From an uncultured Alphaproteobacteria bacterium (GTDB taxonomy: Bacteria > Pseudomonadota > Alphaproteobacteria > RF32 > CAG-239), in assembly GCA_944391615.1 (NCBI GenBank), contig CALXUE010000003.1, forward strand, positions 41,469-105,468: DNA of 64,000 bases, read 5' to 3'. Below the pieces are notes generated by a model. That model saw only the letters and a program-made list of their open reading frames with translations, did no database searches and was not told the DNA's origin. Position numbers and translations under genes: made by a program. This document shows positions 27,158 to 34,596 of this stretch, in pieces; position 1 is the stretch's first letter; each line of letters begins with the position of its first letter.

Positions 27158-27840
27158 ATTATAAAAAAATATCATAATGGAAGTTTAACCGTTTACAAAT
27201 CCCAATATTCACGACAATACATTTTTATCAGATTCTTTTTGAATAGTTGTAACACATTGTAAATAGGTATTATTATGTTTAACTTCTGCTGAATTTTACA
27301 AAAGTTGTATTGTGAAGTTAGTATGATATAAAAAACAACCTCATTCCGATTGAGAATTAGGTTAATTATTTGAAATTTCATAAATATCTTATAAATTTAT
27401 ATCCCATATCTCCATAAACAACCCGTGGATAACTGAATTTGATAAAAGTAATAAAACCTATACAAAATAAAACGATTGTATCCACGGGTTAAAAAACAAT
27501 ATTTTATATAAGAATAACCTAATTATAAGAAGATCGATGTCAAGTGATGAATATGTGACGTTATGTCATTTTATGGGTAAAGATAACTTTTAGACCTTGA
27601 TGACAATAAGTTGAACTATAAAGAATATCATGTTTCAATTTAATATTTACAAATCATAATATTAATGAAACATCGCTTCAAACAAATACTGTTTTTCGAT
27701 AGATTACAAAACTGCAATAAAAAAACATTTTGTAGCATTTTAATTAATCATTTATAAAAAGAAATAAACTCAGTAAATCAAAAATAATAGAAAATGAGAG
27801 TTTTTTGCTTTCTTTTTTTTATATTTTGGTTTAACTTAAC
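27158..27840. other. AT-rich non-coding stretch
   Basis: About 680 bp without a gene. It contains a unit AACCTCATTCCGATTGAGAA (27338 onward) that recurs at 31854 and, inverted, at 25833. Otherwise only low-complexity AT-rich sequence is seen before the structured region at 27841. Confidence 0.4.
27338..27366 (+). repeat. AACCT...AGGTTAA imperfect inverted-repeat unit (three copies)
   Basis: The unit at 27338-27366 pairs CCT/AGG and ATTC/GAAT arms. Similar copies lie at 31854-31882 (direct) and 25833-25862 (inverted). They are confined to the 24.6-33.5 kb element. Confidence 0.55.
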
Positions 27841-28128
27841 ATACAGATACAAGCCAAAACTTGTATTTAATACCTTTGTGGTATGGGCTTTCAACAGCTC
27901 TTATAGTCTTTGGTGTTAGGATATAACATCATCAATTGTTATCTACCTGTCATAGGTAACAATAATATATCCCCAATTCATAGAAATATGGTTGGGGAGC
28001 CTTTAATGTATGTCCAGGAACCATATTTCTATCTCTGAAAAAATATGGAACTAAAGATTAAGGGAATCATTTAAGACTATATGATTGTTGAACTCCCTGA
28101 CCACCTTTTGAAAGGTGGTTTTCTTTTA
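27841..28128 (+). ncRNA. Candidate structured RNA, leader or single-strand origin
   Basis: At least seven consecutive hairpins: ATACAAG/CTTGTAT (27847-27866); ATACC/GGTAT (27870-27884); GGGCT/AGCTC (27885-27900); TGGTGTTA/TAACATCA (27911-27931); ATTGTTA/TAACAAT (27935-27963); CCCCAA-TT-CATA-GAAA-TATG-G-TTGGGG (27971-27997); CCATATTT/AAATATGG (28021-28048). It ends in a terminator (28100-28127). In addition ATAGAAATATGG (27980-27991) pairs perfectly with 28021-28032, which would break the last two of those hairpins, so two exclusive folds exist. It lies between the Rep gene and the lipoprotein operon. It may be an attenuating leader, a stand-alone RNA or a folded origin of the element. Confidence 0.5.
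28100..28127 (+). terminator. Terminator ahead of the lipoprotein operon
   Basis: ACCACCTTT, TG, AAAGGTGGT, then TTTCTTTT. It lies about 35 nt before the next start codon, which suits an attenuator as well as the end of a small RNA. Confidence 0.8.
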
Positions 28129-28161
28129 ATTGCAATTGAAGAAAAAAGGAAGTTTAATCAT

Positions 28162-28560
28162 ATGAAAAAAATAATATCTCTAGTTTTAACAGTAACTCTT
28201 CTATCTGGTTGTGCCTCAATAGTGAAAGGTAGCAGACAGACAATTAATATTTCAACAAGCACAGGAAAACAAGCTGATGCTATTATCACAACATCAACAG
28301 GACAACAAAATATTGTTCTTCCTCAAGCTGTACCTGTAAAAACAGATAATATGGATATAACTGTTAACATTAAAGAAACAAGATGCAATAATGCATCTAC
28401 AACAATAGTTCAATCAAGATTACATCCTTGGTTTTGGGGTAATGTTATTTTAGGTGGAGTATTTGGTTCTACAACAGACTCTGTTTCTGGCTCAATGTGG
28501 ACATATGATGAATCTGTCATTGTAAATGTTACAGAGAAAGATTCTTGCAAGGTAAAATAA
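28162..28560 (+). CDS. Small lipoprotein, cargo gene 1
   Basis: 132 residues from ATG 28162 (AAAAGGA upstream); the longer frame from 28081 would read through the terminator. Lipobox LLSGC, then ASIVKGSRQTINISTSTGK, a pattern seen in small phage/plasmid and chromosomal lipoproteins with a PEGA-like beta fold. A hydrophobic Gly-rich segment WGNVILGGVFGSTTDS lies near the end and may insert in a membrane. First of three tightly spaced genes. Confidence 0.7.
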   Translation: MKKIISLVLTVTLLSGCASIVKGSRQTINISTSTGKQADAIITTSTGQQNIVLPQAVPVKTDNMDITVNIKETRCNNASTTIVQSRLHPWFWGNVILGGVFGSTTDSVSGSMWTYDESVIVNVTEKDSCKVK

Positions 28561-28570
28561 GGAGAAACTT

Positions 28571-29149
28571 ATGAAAAAGCTAATTTGTTGTATTGTTATG
28601 GCTTTTTTATGTAGTTGTGCAGGTTTTAGAGAAGGTAAAGTTTCATCAATCAACACTTTCCCCCAGCCTGATAAAAAGCCAAGCCTAAATATATCATTAG
28701 ATTTTGTTGTCAATATGAATGGTAATACCATAACTAATCAAGCTACCGAAAACAATATTAAAGCAAAAGTTATTGAAAGATTTAAGGCCTCAGGATTGTT
28801 TTCTAATGTAACTTTAGATTCATCTGGTCAAGAATATTCATTAAATATTAAATATGAAGATAGAGGAGATATGAATGTCTTTTTGTCTGTCCTTACAGGA
28901 GCAACATTATATATTTTTCCTAGTTACAGCAAAGACACCAATATCATAACAGCTCAATTAGTTAACAATAAAAACAAGCATAAAACTGAAATTGTCCTAA
29001 ATGATTCTATGACAATGTGGCAACAAATATTGTTACTGCCTTTAACCCCTTTTAAACATCCATTAGCTGAAGCTGTCAGTATGCAAAATGATTTAATTGA
29101 TAATTTAGCATTACAAACATATGAAAATATTAAAAACAATACTAATTAG
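28571..29149 (+). CDS. Lipoprotein, cargo gene 2
   Basis: 192 residues. Lipobox FLCSC (Cys about 16), AAGGAGA site 10 nt after the previous gene. The mature protein is alpha/beta with an exposed middle segment and two hydrophobic stretches (FLSVLTGATLYIFPSY, WQQILLLPLTPF), in the style of outer-membrane-associated lipoproteins that help partner proteins. It overlaps the start of the DUF4105 gene by 29 nt, so the two are coupled. Confidence 0.7.
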   Translation: MKKLICCIVMAFLCSCAGFREGKVSSINTFPQPDKKPSLNISLDFVVNMNGNTITNQATENNIKAKVIERFKASGLFSNVTLDSSGQEYSLNIKYEDRGDMNVFLSVLTGATLYIFPSYSKDTNIITAQLVNNKNKHKTEIVLNDSMTMWQQILLLPLTPFKHPLAEAVSMQNDLIDNLALQTYENIKNNTN

Positions 29150-30695
29150 TTGCTTGTTTTGCTTATTATTACTACAAAAAGCTAAAGCAAATAATATAAA
29201 AGAGAAATTATTAAGCTCCAATGTTTTTAATTCATTAGAATGGCATAATCTATTGCATTATAATAATGGGAAAAGTGCTATAAATGAAGATAGCACTTTT
29301 TTCCTATCTCCTGATGGATATAAAAATCCAAAATCAGAATATGTTGCAACTGTCATTGGGCTTTTTAGTGATAAGAATATAAATAATGATTCTGTTTTCT
29401 GCAAATATCCTGCCAGAGTTGATTTTATTTTAAAACATAATGAGTTAGATAAAAGAAGTATTCCACAGCATAAATGCTCTGAATATGAAGAATATAACCA
29501 AAAAGTTCCCTTTGATGATGTTTCAATAATTTTTGCTTCAGAAAATAATATCAGCCCATCAACAATGCTTGGTCACTCATTTTTGAAAATTGATGGTAAT
29601 AATAAATCTCATTCTTTTAGTTATTTTGCTGCTTTTGATAAAATGAATTCATTCAACTTTTATACAAGAGTTCTAACAAGTGGTGTTGATGGTATGTATA
29701 TATTGTCTCCATACCAAGAAAAGAGTAATGAATATATCAACAATGAAGATAGGTCTTTATGGGAGTTTAAATTAAAGCTAACAGATAAAGAAAAGCAATA
29801 CTTAAAAAAACATTTATGGGAGCTTAAGGATAAGAATATAAAATATAGATTTATATTTTATAATTGTAATACTGCTATAATCAATATTTTAAAGGTTGCA
29901 AATGCTGATTTTGATACCAAAAATATAAAACCATTTGTGACTCCTGTTGAATATATACAGGAATTACACAATAATAATAAAATATCAAATATTAATATAG
30001 AACCATCAAAATCTCATAAATTATCCATTTTGAGATATGGATTAAATTATGTTGGAAAGGCACCAAAACCAACAAGAATATCTGTATCACAAGATTTATC
30101 TAATAAGGTAACTAATATCAATTTCAGCCCAGTATATCAGGATTTAAAGGATATCTCTAATGCCTATTTTTCAGACCTAGAAAGCAAAATATTGGATGTA
30201 TCTCTTAGATATGATTATAACTTGAGAAAGTTCATTTTTGATAAAATTGATATTTTAAAGATGGAATCTATCATTGATTACCAAACCACAAAAAGTTTAT
30301 CAAAATATTTCAGATTTGGATTAGAAAATGATTTATTTAACAACAATACTGAATTAAAGCCTGTAGTTGAGTTTGGCTTAGGTATCAGTAAAAAAATATC
30401 TTCAACTTCTGTATATATACTACCTAAAATAGGATATCATTATGATAAATTTTCTAATTATTATATTGCACCACAAATAGGAACCATTTCAAGAATAGGA
30501 GATAATATCAAAATTATAAATTCCTATGAAAAATATTTTAATACAAAGAAAAATAATATAGGCTATATTGACAAGTATAATTTTTATGCAGGATATAAAA
30601 TATCCCAAAACAATGAAATATACTTTGATTTTTCTTATTATAATGAAGCAAAACATCATACCTCTGCACTATTAGGTGTTGTCCTCCATTTTTAA
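29121..30695 (+). CDS. DUF4105/Lnb-like protein with outer-membrane barrel
   Basis: 524 residues. Signal peptide (1-23). The N-terminal region has EWHNLLHY; the DUF4105 (Lnb N-terminal) domain follows at about 130-260, with STMLGHSFLKID (His 152) and FYNCNTAII (Cys 249), the likely Cys/His pair. The C-terminal 200 residues alternate polar and hydrophobic residues and end in LLGVVLHF, a typical last beta strand of an outer-membrane barrel. DUF4105 proteins of Bacteroides include the lipoprotein N-acyltransferase Lnb; whether this one acylates lipoproteins is inference. Two lipoprotein genes directly precede it in the same operon. Confidence 0.75.
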   Translation: MKILKTILISCLFCLLLLQKAKANNIKEKLLSSNVFNSLEWHNLLHYNNGKSAINEDSTFFLSPDGYKNPKSEYVATVIGLFSDKNINNDSVFCKYPARVDFILKHNELDKRSIPQHKCSEYEEYNQKVPFDDVSIIFASENNISPSTMLGHSFLKIDGNNKSHSFSYFAAFDKMNSFNFYTRVLTSGVDGMYILSPYQEKSNEYINNEDRSLWEFKLKLTDKEKQYLKKHLWELKDKNIKYRFIFYNCNTAIINILKVANADFDTKNIKPFVTPVEYIQELHNNNKISNINIEPSKSHKLSILRYGLNYVGKAPKPTRISVSQDLSNKVTNINFSPVYQDLKDISNAYFSDLESKILDVSLRYDYNLRKFIFDKIDILKMESIIDYQTTKSLSKYFRFGLENDLFNNNTELKPVVEFGLGISKKISSTSVYILPKIGYHYDKFSNYYIAPQIGTISRIGDNIKIINSYEKYFNTKKNNIGYIDKYNFYAGYKISQNNEIYFDFSYYNEAKHHTSALLGVVLHF

Positions 30696-30696
30696 A

Positions 30697-31014
30697 TCAA
30701 TATTCTTCTGCAAGCATAATCGTCATAACTCGGTTAGTTATATTTGGATTACATGGATTTTCTGAATAAAATCGATAATTTTTATCATAATAATCAATTT
30801 TCCAATAAATTTGTTCTCCTTTATAGCAAAAATTTCCAAAATCATGCTCATTGTATGGATCGTTTGCTTTGGTAAAGTTATTAAAACATCTAACTTGATT
30901 TAATATTTCAGTTAATTCATTTTGACTTTTAGCAGATATTCCACAAGATAATGTAACTCTTCCACCGCTAAATGTCTTTCTAAAGTTATCATTTAATGTT
31001 TTGATATCTGTCAT
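30697..31014 (-). CDS. DUF3768 family protein
   Basis: 105 residues matching the family along its whole length: LNDNFRKTFSGGRVTLSCG, the NDPYNEHDFGNF segment, IYWKIDYYDK, and RVMTIMLAEEY at the end. DUF3768 is a small protein of unknown function frequent on alphaproteobacterial plasmids and integrative elements. Start overlaps the stop of the upstream gene by one base, so it belongs to a small leftward operon with the next two genes. Confidence 0.85.
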   Translation of the reverse strand: MTDIKTLNDNFRKTFSGGRVTLSCGISAKSQNELTEILNQVRCFNNFTKANDPYNEHDFGNFCYKGEQIYWKIDYYDKNYRFYSENPCNPNITNRVMTIMLAEEY

Positions 31015-31283
31015 TAGTTTGCACTTTCAATGAGTTTATTTGATACCAAAAACATTTTAAAACGTCTCAATGCTTGTCTAACTGAAGTATGGCTTCTTTT
31101 ACCATAACTTGATTTTTTACCATTAATTTCATATTCAGGTAAAATCAAAGCAATATTTTCAACCAAATGAGACAGAGTATAACCTTCTTTGCGGCACAGT
31201 CTTTCAATTCTCCCTTGATAATCAAAAGCGGTGGTAGGTCTGTAATTATTATTTAACAACCAATTTTCAAATGCTTTTAACAT
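31014..31283 (-). CDS. Small protein resembling a tyrosine-recombinase core-binding domain
   Basis: 89 residues. The opening FENWLLNNNYRPTTAFDYQG and the later RQALRRFKMFLVSN have the helical pattern of the SAM-like core-binding domain of phage integrases, but there is no catalytic domain. It may be a stand-alone DNA-binding or directionality factor, or a truncated gene. Good GGAGAG site. Coupled to DUF3768. Confidence 0.55.
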   Translation of the reverse strand: MLKAFENWLLNNNYRPTTAFDYQGRIERLCRKEGYTLSHLVENIALILPEYEINGKKSSYGKRSHTSVRQALRRFKMFLVSNKLIESAN

Positions 31284-31294
31284 CGCATCTCTCC

Positions 31295-31423
31295 TTATAA
31301 GCGAACAATTTCAGTCATCACAGCACAGCCTCTTGCTTTTTCAGCTGCACAAGCATCCATTGCTTCAGATAAGGACCAATAAATAGTAGGTAACAAGATA
31401 CCGTTGACTTTGATTTGATACAT
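31295..31423 (-). CDS. Small conserved-looking 42-residue protein
   Basis: Begins MYQIKVNGILLPTIYWSLSE and ends ARGCAVMTEIVRL. AAAGGA lies about 8 nt before the ATG at 31421-31423. A short beta-hairpin followed by a helix would fit. Twelve bases separate it from the next gene of the leftward operon. No family recognised. Confidence 0.6.
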   Translation of the reverse strand: MYQIKVNGILLPTIYWSLSEAMDACAAEKARGCAVMTEIVRL

Positions 31424-31592
31424 AGCATTTTCCTTTCATAAATAGTTGTTTACTCACTAACTATTTAAATCATGCCGTGTATTTTCTTTATTGGGAGCCC
31501 CTTATTTTCTACTTTCTGGTAACATTTTGCTACGATTAAATTTTTTTCGTTTCCTGTTTTACATATTTATTCAATCCCGACATATAATTATT

Positions 31593-31778
31593 ATGACTGA
31601 TACATTTAATGAAATAAAAGAAGAATTAAAGATTTATTATCCCGATTTTACGGATGATGAATTAACTGAAATGACTAACAAATTAATCCGTTTTTTCTAT
31701 TTAGGAGCAAAGGCTGTTTATCATGCAAAGCAATCAGAAAAACAATTAACGGACATCAACGACACCAAATCAACTTGA
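31593..31778 (+). CDS. Small acidic helical protein
   Basis: 61 residues from ATG 31593 (the open frame starts earlier, at 31491, but the first 34 residues look non-coding). FNEIKEELKIYYPDFTDDEL forms a helix-turn-helix-like pair. Found just before the recombinase on the same strand. Perhaps a regulator or recombination directionality factor; unproven. Confidence 0.5.
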   Translation: MTDTFNEIKEELKIYYPDFTDDELTEMTNKLIRFFYLGAKAVYHAKQSEKQLTDINDTKST

Positions 31779-31823
31779 ATATTCCCAACCTCTGTAAATT
31801 TCAGCAGAGGTTATTTTTTTAAC

Positions 31824-31882
31824 TTCGTGACGTTAACGACAATAACTTTTTATAACCTCGTTCCAATTGGGAATTAGGTTAA
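31824..31882 (+). repeat. Island repeat block, copy 2
   Basis: The 28-bp repeat of 25788 (TTCGTGACGTTAACGACAAT then AACTTTTT) is joined here to a direct copy of the AACCT...GAATTAGGTTAA unit of 27338. Confidence 0.65.
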
Positions 31883-32002
31883 CATTTTGAAATATCAGTA
31901 ATTTGTTGGTGAAAAAATTGCAAGAATCTGAAAATAAATGCGTACTTTCCCAAAATAACACGACATAATAACATTATCGGACTAATTTTGAGGAGTAATA
32001 TC

Positions 32003-33550
32003 ATGTCTAAAAAGAATAAATATCAAAATATTGCAGATGAAGAATGTAAACAAGCCGTTATATTTGCTCGAGTTTCATCGGAAGAACAAAAGAAAGGTGC
32101 TTCCATTGATGCACAACTTAAAACGGTTGTTGATTATTGTAACAATCACAAATTTAAGATTCTTGATAAATTCTCTATTGTTGAAAGTTCAACACGAGGC
32201 GGTCGTCTAAAATTTTATGAAATGCTTGAATTTGTAAAATCTCAAAAACACAAAACCGCTATTGTTGTAAATTGTGTCGATAGATTGCAACGAGGATATA
32301 AGGAATGTGTTGAATTAGACGATTTGCGTAAACAAGGCAGAATAGAAATACATTTTTATAAAGAAGGTTTCTATTTGCATAGAGATAGTAATTCATCTGA
32401 TATTTTACGTTGGGATATGGGAATTTTATCCGCTAAAATGTATGTCGGAGCTTTAAGAGACAATGTTTTACGCAGTCAGGAATATAAAAGAGAAGCAGGA
32501 CAATGGCAATCTTGTGCACCGGTAGGATATTTAAATATATCAAAAACCAAAACGACTCCGGCAGACATTGTTATAGATGAAGAGAGAGCACCAAAGGTTA
32601 AAAGACTTTTCGAAGAATATGCCAAAGGTGGACGAACCTTGCAAGACATTACCAATCTAGCCAGAACCTTAGGATTATCTTCAAAAATGTGTCGTGTAAA
32701 TAAAACAATTAGTCGGGCTCAAGTTCAAAACATACTGAAAAACACTTTTTACATTGGATATTTCACGCAAAAAGGCAAAGTTTATAAACATCCTTATCCT
32801 TTATTTATAGATAAAGAATTGTTTCAACTTGTCCAAGATACAATGGAGGGAAGAAAACGAGCACCAAGTAAATTATATTATGGCGATAAACAATATATTT
32901 TTACAGGTTTAGTCAGATGTGGTTGTTGTGGTAGTTTAATGACTTGTGAAACTAAAGTAAAAGACGATAAACATTCTTACAATTATTTAAAATGCAACAA
33001 ATTACGTTCCAAATGTTCACAAAAACCAATCAATGAAGCAAAAATCTTACAACAGCTTGAACAAGAATTGTCATTACCTATGAACATTAGTGACACTATG
33101 TTAAACAATATTAAGGCAGAAGTAAAAAAGCAACTCAAAGCCGAAAATATCAATACAACCAATCTCAAACGAGACATTACCATTAAATTAAATGAGCTTG
33201 ATGAAGAAGCAAAAAACTTATTTCGTGGCTATATGAAAGGTAAATGCGATGAAAAAATGTATAATGAATTAAAAACTGAAATTGAAATGGAAAAAGGAAA
33301 ACTACAAAAAGATATGGATAGATACCTTGAGATTGATGCTGAAACTGATGAAATACTAGCAAATATCGCGGAAATAGCTGCAAATGTAGGAAAATTCTTA
33401 AAAAGTCCGATTATTTCTGAAAAAAGAGACATTTTGAAATTAATATTATCGGACTGCAAAACCGAAGGAAAAAATATAGCGTTTTCAATAGTTAAGCCAT
33501 TCAATGAACTACTCAAAACGCCTGAAACTGATAAATGGTGCCGCCGATAA
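32003..33550 (+). CDS. Large serine recombinase (integrase of the tRNA-Thr island)
   Basis: 515 residues from ATG 32003 (GAGGAG at 31990-31995). N-terminal resolvase domain with FARVSSEEQKKGASIDAQL (catalytic Ser 25) and IVVNCVDRLQRG; a recombinase domain (about 160-270); a zinc ribbon with RCGCCGSLMTCETK and LKCNKLRSKC; a long coiled coil (about 365-450). The last codons (DKWCRR and stop) are already the 3' end of tRNA-Thr, so integration truncates the protein; before integration the frame would continue into the sequence now at 24621-24716. ATTATCGGACTAATT lies 28 nt before the start and recurs at the junctions. Integrates and excises the element. Confidence 0.88.
   Translation: MSKKNKYQNIADEECKQAVIFARVSSEEQKKGASIDAQLKTVVDYCNNHKFKILDKFSIVESSTRGGRLKFYEMLEFVKSQKHKTAIVVNCVDRLQRGYKECVELDDLRKQGRIEIHFYKEGFYLHRDSNSSDILRWDMGILSAKMYVGALRDNVLRSQEYKREAGQWQSCAPVGYLNISKTKTTPADIVIDEERAPKVKRLFEEYAKGGRTLQDITNLARTLGLSSKMCRVNKTISRAQVQNILKNTFYIGYFTQKGKVYKHPYPLFIDKELFQLVQDTMEGRKRAPSKLYYGDKQYIFTGLVRCGCCGSLMTCETKVKDDKHSYNYLKCNKLRSKCSQKPINEAKILQQLEQELSLPMNISDTMLNNIKAEVKKQLKAENINTTNLKRDITIKLNELDEEAKNLFRGYMKGKCDEKMYNELKTEIEMEKGKLQKDMDRYLEIDAETDEILANIAEIAANVGKFLKSPIISEKRDILKLILSDCKTEGKNIAFSIVKPFNELLKTPETDKWCRR
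33536..33541 (+). other. Island/tRNA-Thr junction core (copy A)
   Basis: TGGTGC at 33536-33541 is shared with 24618-24623 and 18169-18174 (TGGTGT at 17223). Left of it lies recombinase coding sequence, right of it the tRNA body. Serine recombinases exchange at a 2-bp core, so the crossover should lie within or beside this hexamer. Confidence 0.65.
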
Positions 33551-33610
33551 GAATCGGACTTACGACCCCGTCATTACCAATGACGTGCTCTACCACTGAG
33601 CTACGGCGGC
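33536..33610 (-). tRNA. tRNA-Thr(GGU)
   Basis: 75 nt with encoded CCA. Acceptor GCCGCCG/CGGCGGC, D arm GCTC/GAGC, anticodon arm CGTCA-TTGGTAA-TGACG (anticodon GGT), five-base variable loop, T arm GTAAG-TCCGATT-CTTAT. The T loop starts TCC instead of the usual TTC. Its 3' end is the integration site of the island and overlaps the recombinase stop. Confidence 0.93.
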
Positions 33611-33748
33611 TTCGAATCTGAATTGAACATACTAATTCTGAATTTAAAAATCAAGTATATTTTTTGATTATTTGTTATTTTTTTTAACTGACAAATTTTA
33701 TTTTATCGTTTATCCTTGTTTTAGTTTCTTTTTTGAAGGAGAATGTTT

Positions 33749-34153
33749 ATGAATAAAATTTGTGCACTCTTTGTCGCTTTTCTTACTTTAGTCGGTTGTG
33801 CTCAAGAATCTACTGACCTTAAAGGCAAAAATTTCAAAACCGTTGACGCTGAAACAAAACTCGAAATTACTTTGCGTTTTGATGCCAAAGATAATCGTTT
33901 CTTCGGTATGGCTGTGAATAATTATTTCGGAAATTATGAACAAAAAGAATCTTCTATCAAGTTTTCTCCCGTCGGTTCTACTATGATGGCCGCTCCTGAA
34001 CCTTTGATGAAAGCGGAAAGTGCTTATTTTGCCTTTTTACCTACCGTTACTTCTTTTACTCTTAAAGGTAAAAATCTTATTCTCTCCACTCAAGACGGCA
34101 AAAAAATCTCTTTTGATGAATATACGCCCGCTCCCGTTGATGAGGCTAAGTAA
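33749..34153 (+). CDS. META-domain lipoprotein
   Basis: 134 residues from ATG 33749 (GAAGGA 8 nt upstream; an ATG at 33743 is too close to it). Lipobox TLVGC (Cys about 17). The remainder fits the META/HslJ-type fold: LKGKNFKTV, ITLRFDAKDNRFFGMAVNNY, IKFSPVGSTMMAAP. META lipoproteins sit in the cell envelope and have been linked to antibiotic and heat resistance; the role here is not known. First chromosomal gene right of the island. Confidence 0.72.
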   Translation: MNKICALFVAFLTLVGCAQESTDLKGKNFKTVDAETKLEITLRFDAKDNRFFGMAVNNYFGNYEQKESSIKFSPVGSTMMAAPEPLMKAESAYFAFLPTVTSFTLKGKNLILSTQDGKKISFDEYTPAPVDEAK

Positions 34154-34175
34154 TTTCTGTTAATGGGATTTTGTT

Positions 34176-34538
34176 ATGGCTGAACCAAAACCTTTGGAAC
34201 CTCGGGCTGAATTTTTTCCTTTGTTGGTGGAAAGTTATATCCGGCTCGAATCGGTTGTGTCTTGCCTTAAAAATGAAGAAGCCGGAAACGGCTATGTGGC
34301 TGTACCGACCAAGTTCAAAATCGCTAAACAATATTTTGAACAAATTCGCAACTGCGATATTCAATCTTCTTTTTTGGGAATTAACTTGGATTATGATGAA
34401 AAAAACGAAATTTTGACTGCTACGCCGGATGATTTTGTTTTGGAACTCTATAAAAACAAAATTATGCGTGAAGTTGCCCTCAAGCAAGACATTGACTTTC
34501 AGGTTCGATACTCTAATTTTATTACCGTTCTTAAATAA
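34176..34538 (+). CDS. Unknown 120-residue protein
   Basis: Mixed alpha/beta, acidic, no signal peptide. It begins 22 nt after the META lipoprotein gene and is followed by a strong terminator, so both are probably on one transcript. No family recognised. Confidence 0.65.
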   Translation: MAEPKPLEPRAEFFPLLVESYIRLESVVSCLKNEEAGNGYVAVPTKFKIAKQYFEQIRNCDIQSSFLGINLDYDEKNEILTATPDDFVLELYKNKIMREVALKQDIDFQVRYSNFITVLK

Positions 34539-34543
34539 GATTT

Positions 34544-34570
34544 AAGCCCCGTTTGGATGACGGGGCTTTT
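34544..34570 (+). terminator. Intrinsic terminator
   Basis: AAGCCCCG, loop, CGGGGCTT, T-run. Confidence 0.88.
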
Positions 34571-34596
34571 GTTTATCTGGCATAAATTTGCTTGGT

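Noticed and set aside
28081..28161. Upstream start for the first cargo lipoprotein
   Set aside because: The extension encodes the terminator hairpin and would bury the lipoprotein signal; ATG 28162 has a ribosome-binding site.
31014..31283. Functional tyrosine integrase
   Set aside because: Only a core-binding-like domain of 89 residues is present, with no catalytic domain before or after it.
24618..33541. Prophage
   Set aside because: No capsid, portal, terminase, tail or lysis gene is present; the content is Rep, lipoproteins, small unknown proteins and a recombinase.
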